From Tropicibacter naphthalenivorans (GTDB lineage: Bacteria > Pseudomonadota > Alphaproteobacteria > Rhodobacterales > Rhodobacteraceae), in assembly GCF_900176475.1 (NCBI RefSeq), contig NZ_FWXX01000001.1, forward strand, positions 124,001 to 188,000: a stretch of DNA of 64,000 nt, given 5' to 3'. The notes under the pieces were generated by a model. It was given only the letters and a program-made list of their open reading frames with translations, was not told the origin of the DNA and searched no databases. The position numbers and the translations under genes were made by a program. Shown piece by piece: positions 60,320 to 64,000 of the stretch (within the stretch, counting starts at the first letter, position 1; each line of letters begins with the position of its first letter).

Positions 60320-62140
60320 TCACTCCGTCCCCAGTTCGATAACGCGCGGGTCGTCCGACCACAGGCTGTCCACCAGATCGGCCCGGTGGCGCAGCACGGC
60401 GCGTTGGTTGATAGAGCCCTTGTCCGTGACCTCGCCCTTGTCAAAGTCCAGCGGCGCGGCCAGATAGATCACCCGCTTGATGCGCGTGGCCGACCCGGTG
60501 GCGGCTTCGGCGTGGCGGTGCAGCGCCTCGGCGGTGGCGTGGCGGACCTTTTCATCGGCCAGCAGCGCTTCGCCGTCCAGATCGGCCCCCGCGATCTCGC
60601 GCAGGCGGGTCCAGTTCGGCGTGATCAGCGCGCCCAGTTCCTGATGCCCTTCGCCCGCGATCACCGCGTCAGAGGCCAGCCCGCCCAGATCGTCGGTCAG
60701 ACGCGCGCGCAGCGGCCCCACGGCGACCCAAGTCCCCGAGGCCAGTTTAAAGTTCTCGGCCAAGCGCCCGTCGAACACGAACCCCTTAGAGGCATCCCCT
60801 TCGACCGCGAATTTCAGCGCATCGCCAAAGCAATAAAAGCCCTCTTCGTCAAAGGCTTCGGCGGACAGGTTCGGGTTGCGCCAGTACCCCGGCGTGATCG
60901 AGGGCGACTTGACCCGCGCCTCTAGCTTATCCCCTTGCGGCACCAGTTTCAGCGTCACGCCGTGCGCCGGAATGCCGAGGTTCCCAGAGGTCTCCTGCCG
61001 CTCGGTGCACATCAGGCAGAACGGCCCGGTTTCCGTCGCGCCAAAGCCGGTGGTGACCAACACGCCGCCCTCGCGGGCCTGTTCCGCCACGCGCGTCAGA
61101 CGATCCCAAACGGACTGCGGCATCCCGGCGCCTGCGTACATCAACATCTGCATCTTGCTAAAGAAGTTGTCGCGCAGCGGCTTGTCGGTTTCAAAGGCGT
61201 CCAGCAGCATTTGATAGCCCAGCGGCACGTTGAAATACCACGTCGGCTGCACGCTGTGCAGGTTCTCGATGGTGCGACCAATGCCGCCGGGCGTGGGCTT
61301 GCCATCATCGATGTAATAGCTGCCGCCATTCATCAGAACCATGTTGAACACCTTGTTCCCCGAAGCGGTGTGGTTCCACGGCGCCCAGTCACAGACAACC
61401 GGCGGCGTGTCCTGCATAAAGGCAAAGCATTGGCGCACGATCTGCTGGTTCGAACAAATCATCGCTTGGGTCTGGATCACCGCCTTGGGGCTGCCGGTGG
61501 TGCCGGAAGTGAACAGGAACTTGGCCACCGTCTCGCCGGTGATCGCATGATACGCCGCCTGCATGGCGTCCGTATGCGGGGTCTCGCGCAGGGCGTCAAA
61601 GGACAAGGTCTGACGGCCTTCGACGCTGCCCGAAACGGACACAACCGGCACATCAGCGCCGAATACCGCATTGATTCCGGGGGCAAATTTGTCGGCCTTG
61701 TCGGCAAAGATCATGCCCGGCGTCAGCTGGTCCGCGATGTCGCGCAGCTTGGTGTATTCGCCGCCCGACAGCGTGTAGGCCGGGGCAAGCGCGGCGCTGG
61801 GGACGCCCACATGCTGCGCGCCCAAGGCCATCAAAGCGTGCGCCACCGAATTGCCCGAGAGGATCAACAAGGGACGCTCGGCGGACAGCCCATGCTGCAA
61901 CAGGGCCGAGCCGATGCTTTGCACCGCGGCGGCGGCCTGCGCATAGGTGATTTCGGCCCAGCCCTCCCCCTGACGTTCCGCGATCCAAACCGCGTCGGGG
62001 GTGACTTCGGCCCAATGCAGCAGGCGTTCGGTCATGGCGCGCGGCCACTCGGCCACGGGTTCATCTTGCCAAACCAGGATTGACCCATCCGCGCGGGTTT
62101 CCTGCCGGACGCTGGGCGTCCAGAAGCGTACAGTGTCCAT
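60320..62140 (-). CDS. AMP-forming acyl-CoA synthetase, feruloyl-CoA synthase-like
   Basis: 606 residues. The adenylation motif is KFLFTSGTTGSPKAVIQTQ; VCDWAPWNHTASGN and YNMVL-type blocks, and GFGATETGPFC, FDGRLAENFKLASGTWVAVG follow. The absence of a PP-x-x-K-type C-terminal signature and the N-terminal RADGSILVWQDEPVAEWPRA are characteristic of feruloyl-CoA synthases. It would activate hydroxycinnamates such as ferulate or coumarate. Divergent from the crotonase gene, with 135 bases of shared promoter region. Confidence 0.87.
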   Translation of the reverse strand: MDTVRFWTPSVRQETRADGSILVWQDEPVAEWPRAMTERLLHWAEVTPDAVWIAERQGEGWAEITYAQAAAAVQSIGSALLQHGLSAERPLLILSGNSVAHALMALGAQHVGVPSAALAPAYTLSGGEYTKLRDIADQLTPGMIFADKADKFAPGINAVFGADVPVVSVSGSVEGRQTLSFDALRETPHTDAMQAAYHAITGETVAKFLFTSGTTGSPKAVIQTQAMICSNQQIVRQCFAFMQDTPPVVCDWAPWNHTASGNKVFNMVLMNGGSYYIDDGKPTPGGIGRTIENLHSVQPTWYFNVPLGYQMLLDAFETDKPLRDNFFSKMQMLMYAGAGMPQSVWDRLTRVAEQAREGGVLVTTGFGATETGPFCLMCTERQETSGNLGIPAHGVTLKLVPQGDKLEARVKSPSITPGYWRNPNLSAEAFDEEGFYCFGDALKFAVEGDASKGFVFDGRLAENFKLASGTWVAVGPLRARLTDDLGGLASDAVIAGEGHQELGALITPNWTRLREIAGADLDGEALLADEKVRHATAEALHRHAEAATGSATRIKRVIYLAAPLDFDKGEVTDKGSINQRAVLRHRADLVDSLWSDDPRVIELGTE

Positions 62141-62207
62141 CGATTTCCTCCCATCGGTCCGGCAAATCGGGGCCGGATTTCCCTTTACGTTGACTCGAAT
62201 CGAAAAT

Positions 62208-62228
62208 ATTGTCTACTAGGAAACTAAT
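62208..62228. promoter_or_regulatory. Imperfect palindrome in the ligase-crotonase divergent promoter
   Basis: ATTGTCTACTAGGAAACTAA with one more T has outer ATT/AAT symmetry and lies between the divergent genes, where a MarR-type operator would be expected. TTGACT at 62190 and TCTACT at 62212, 16 bases apart, could be a rightward -35/-10 pair. Weak evidence. Confidence 0.3.
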
Positions 62229-62275
62229 TCAGCGCAGAAGACCGCAGACAGGTCCGCGCAAATGGGAGGAATTCG

Positions 62276-63073
62276 ATGTCTGGAACCGACACAGCGGCGG
62301 GCGCCGATCTTGTGACCTATGAGCTGCGCGGTGACGTCGCGCTGATCGGCCTGAACCGTCCGGTCAAGCGCAACGCCATTTCCGACCGTTTTGTCGAGGC
62401 GATCTTTGACGCGGTGGTCAAGGCCCAGCGCGAAGCCAAGGCAGGCGTGATCTTTGGCCATGGCGCGCATTTCTGCGCCGGTCTGGACCTGTCCGAGCAT
62501 TCCGAAAAGCCGCTGTTCGAGGCGGTTCAGGGCTCGCGCCGCTGGCACGCTGTGTTTGACCAGATCGAGCGTGGCACCATCCCGTGGGTGGCCGCCATCA
62601 CCGGCGCTGCCGTGGGCGGCGGGTTTGAACTGGCCGCGTCGGTGCAACTGCGCGTTGCAGACGAAAAGGCGTTCTTTGCCCTCCCCGAAGGCCAGCGCGG
62701 CATTTTTGTCGGCGGCGGCGGCTCGGTCCGGATTTCCCGCCTGATCGGCCCTGCGCGCATGGGCGACATGATGCTGACCGGCCGCTCTGTCAGCGCGGCG
62801 GACATGGAACGCTGGGGCGGCGTGTCCTACGTGGTCCCCGAAGGTGAGGCGCTGGACAAGGCGCTGGAACTGGCCGCCCGCACCGCCCAGAATGCTCAGT
62901 TCACCAACTACGCGATCATCAACGCCCTGCCGCGCATTGCCGATATGTCCTCTGAGGACGGATTGTTCGCGGAATCCATGGTGGCCAGCCTTGCGACCAT
63001 GACCGACGACGCCAAGGAACGCCTGCGCGCCTTCCTTGAAAAGCGCGCGGAAAAGGTGCAGGCGCCGGAATGA
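62276..63073 (+). CDS. Crotonase-family enoyl-CoA hydratase/isomerase (hydroxycinnamoyl-CoA hydratase-lyase candidate)
   Basis: 265 residues. Oxyanion-hole blocks GHGAHFCAGLDLSEH and GAAVGGGFELAASVQLRVAD, then FALPEGQRGIFVGGGGSVRI. Opposite the feruloyl-CoA-synthase-like gene and coupled to a MarR gene, it is a candidate for hydration and retro-aldol cleavage of feruloyl-CoA to vanillin. The family is broad, so an ordinary enoyl-CoA hydratase role stays possible. GGAGGAATTCG precedes the ATG. Confidence 0.85.
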   Translation: MSGTDTAAGADLVTYELRGDVALIGLNRPVKRNAISDRFVEAIFDAVVKAQREAKAGVIFGHGAHFCAGLDLSEHSEKPLFEAVQGSRRWHAVFDQIERGTIPWVAAITGAAVGGGFELAASVQLRVADEKAFFALPEGQRGIFVGGGGSVRISRLIGPARMGDMMLTGRSVSAADMERWGGVSYVVPEGEALDKALELAARTAQNAQFTNYAIINALPRIADMSSEDGLFAESMVASLATMTDDAKERLRAFLEKRAEKVQAPE

Positions 63074-63525
63074 CCGGGCCTACGGTCACCGAAGAGGTCA
63101 AGCTGGGCCCCATGGCGGACTCGCTGGGGTTCCTGCTGCGCCTGTCACAGCTGGAATCCTTTCGCGATTTCTATACCGGGATGGAAGACCTCGGGATGCG
63201 TCCCGGCGAGTTTTCCGTGCTGATGCTGATCGGCGAGAACCCCGGCATCCGCCAAGGCGTCCTGGCCCGCAAGCTGATGATCAAGCGCGCCCATATGACC
63301 AAGATGGTGCAGGCGATGGAAGCGGACGGCCTTGTGACCCGCACCGTCCCGCCTGAGGACAAACGTTCGATTGAGCTGCGTCTGTCGGAACAGGGCGCGG
63401 CGCGTCTGGCCCATATGCGCGGCCCCTTCGAGGAACACGAGAGCCGCAACCTCAGCCGCCTGAGCGACGCCGAACTGGACACGCTCAAGCGCCTTCTCAA
63501 GACATATCTGGACGTGCGCGAATAA
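63070..63525 (+). CDS. MarR-family regulator
   Basis: 151 residues. Winged HTH: LRPGEFSVLMLIGENPGIRQ is seen as LGMRPGEFSVLMLIGENPG, followed by VLARKLMIKRAHMTKMVQAM (recognition helix) and the wing RTVPPEDKRSIELRLSEQG. It overlaps the crotonase gene by four bases. By analogy with FerC/CouR-type regulators it probably represses this module and is released by a hydroxycinnamoyl-CoA. Confidence 0.9.
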   Translation: MTGPTVTEEVKLGPMADSLGFLLRLSQLESFRDFYTGMEDLGMRPGEFSVLMLIGENPGIRQGVLARKLMIKRAHMTKMVQAMEADGLVTRTVPPEDKRSIELRLSEQGAARLAHMRGPFEEHESRNLSRLSDAELDTLKRLLKTYLDVRE

Positions 63526-63563
63526 TTGCGCGACATGTCTGCGACCCATAAGGGAGAGCCTAG

Positions 63564-64000
63564 ATGAACATCGACGATCTCGTCGCAATCGACTTTCACA
63601 CCCACGCCGAAGAGCCCTGCTGCGGCCCGCGTGACGACGGCTATGACGAATTTCAGGCCGGCATGGCCAAGTATTTCCGCAACCCGGCGGGCAAGGACGG
63701 GATGCTGCCGAGCGTGCAGGACACCGCCAACTACTTCCGCGAGCGCAAGATCGGCGCGGTGATCTTTCCGGTCGACGCCGAGCGCGAGACGGGCTTTCGC
63801 CGCTACTCCAACGAAGAGGTCGCAGGCATCTGCGCCGAAAACAGCGACATCCTGATCCCCTTTGCCTCGGTCGATCCGCACAAGGGCAAGGCGGGCGCGC
63901 GCGAAGTGCGCCGCCTCGTGCGCGAGTTCGGCGTCAAGGGCTTCAAGTTCCACCCGACCATGCAGGGCTTTTTCCCCAATGACCGCGAGGCGTGCTACAC
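63564..64000 (+). CDS. Amidohydrolase-family protein (N-terminal 145 codons, cut by window edge)
   Basis: Starts MNIDDLVAIDFHTHAEEPCC; the H-x-H of the metal site is in DFHTHAE. IPFASVDPHKGKAGAREVRR and FGVKGFKFHPTMQGFFPND are typical of the ACMSD-like decarboxylase/hydrolase branch of the amidohydrolases (K-x-H-P block). GGGAGAG precedes the ATG. It follows the MarR gene by 38 bases. Members in aromatic pathways act on 4-oxalomesaconate or aminocarboxymuconate-type compounds; the exact role cannot be decided from the fragment. Confidence 0.87.
   Translation, partial: MNIDDLVAIDFHTHAEEPCCGPRDDGYDEFQAGMAKYFRNPAGKDGMLPSVQDTANYFRERKIGAVIFPVDAERETGFRRYSNEEVAGICAENSDILIPFASVDPHKGKAGAREVRRLVREFGVKGFKFHPTMQGFFPNDREACY

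Overview
The window looks like chromosomal DNA of a GC-rich alphaproteobacterium of the Rhodobacterales (Roseobacter group). The basis is the style of the dcw proteins, several TRAP and sugar-acid genes close to marine roseobacter and Caulobacter types, and the metF/metR and bufferin gene sets. This placement is inferred from protein character and not from a database search. No rRNA, tRNA, CRISPR array, insertion sequence or prophage was recognised.

Layout. (1) 1-12.3 kb, minus strand: the division and cell wall (dcw) cluster in the order mraZ, rsmH, ftsL, ftsI, murE, murF, mraY, murD, ftsW, murG (murG runs off the left edge). An opposite-strand BaiN/HI0933-type flavoprotein gene sits between murD and ftsW. 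Upstream of mraZ is a 725-bp non-coding region with a strong leader hairpin, many TGGGA boxes on both strands and a perfect DnaA box. (2) 13-20.4 kb, minus strand: three alpha/beta-hydrolases, a tandem pair of LysM plus solute-binding-like secreted proteins, an M15-peptidase-like protein, a VOC protein and an MFS transporter. (3) 20.5-29.1 kb: thrS; a four-gene bufferin operon (BufA1-type precursor, MNIO/DUF692 enzyme, DUF2063 partner, DoxX); an ArsC/Spx-like gene; a cold-shock gene; two paralogous small secreted Cys proteins; and divergent metR and metF.

(4) 29.1-58.5 kb: a large sugar-acid catabolic region. It holds a BKACE enzyme, a split transketolase, several SDRs, a GntR repressor with an FAH hydrolase, a TRAP transporter, UxaA- and IlvD/Edd-type dehydratases, an RraA-like aldolase, and a run of LysE, FAD-dependent 2-hydroxyacid oxidase, XylX-like dehydratase, KdgK, DenD-like and XylB-like genes, followed by a 2-hydroxyacid dehydrogenase and an aminotransferase. 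Five almost identical palindromes with core TGGTATACCA lie in four promoter regions here (36.2, 47.1, 50.3, 58.6 kb). This suggests one regulon, probably run by the local GntR protein. (5) 58.7-64 kb: a hydroxycinnamate-type module with a feruloyl-CoA-synthetase-like ligase, an acyl-CoA dehydrogenase, a crotonase, a MarR regulator and the start of an amidohydrolase.

Two families of dispersed intergenic hairpin elements are confined to region 4 and its left border. One has seven copies, with a conserved pyrimidine box, a variable but always base-paired stem and a GC-rich second stem. The other has three copies, each two AT-rich palindromes in tandem. Both look like under-described repeat families, and together with the GntR palindromes and the bufferin operon they are the most interesting signals in the window.
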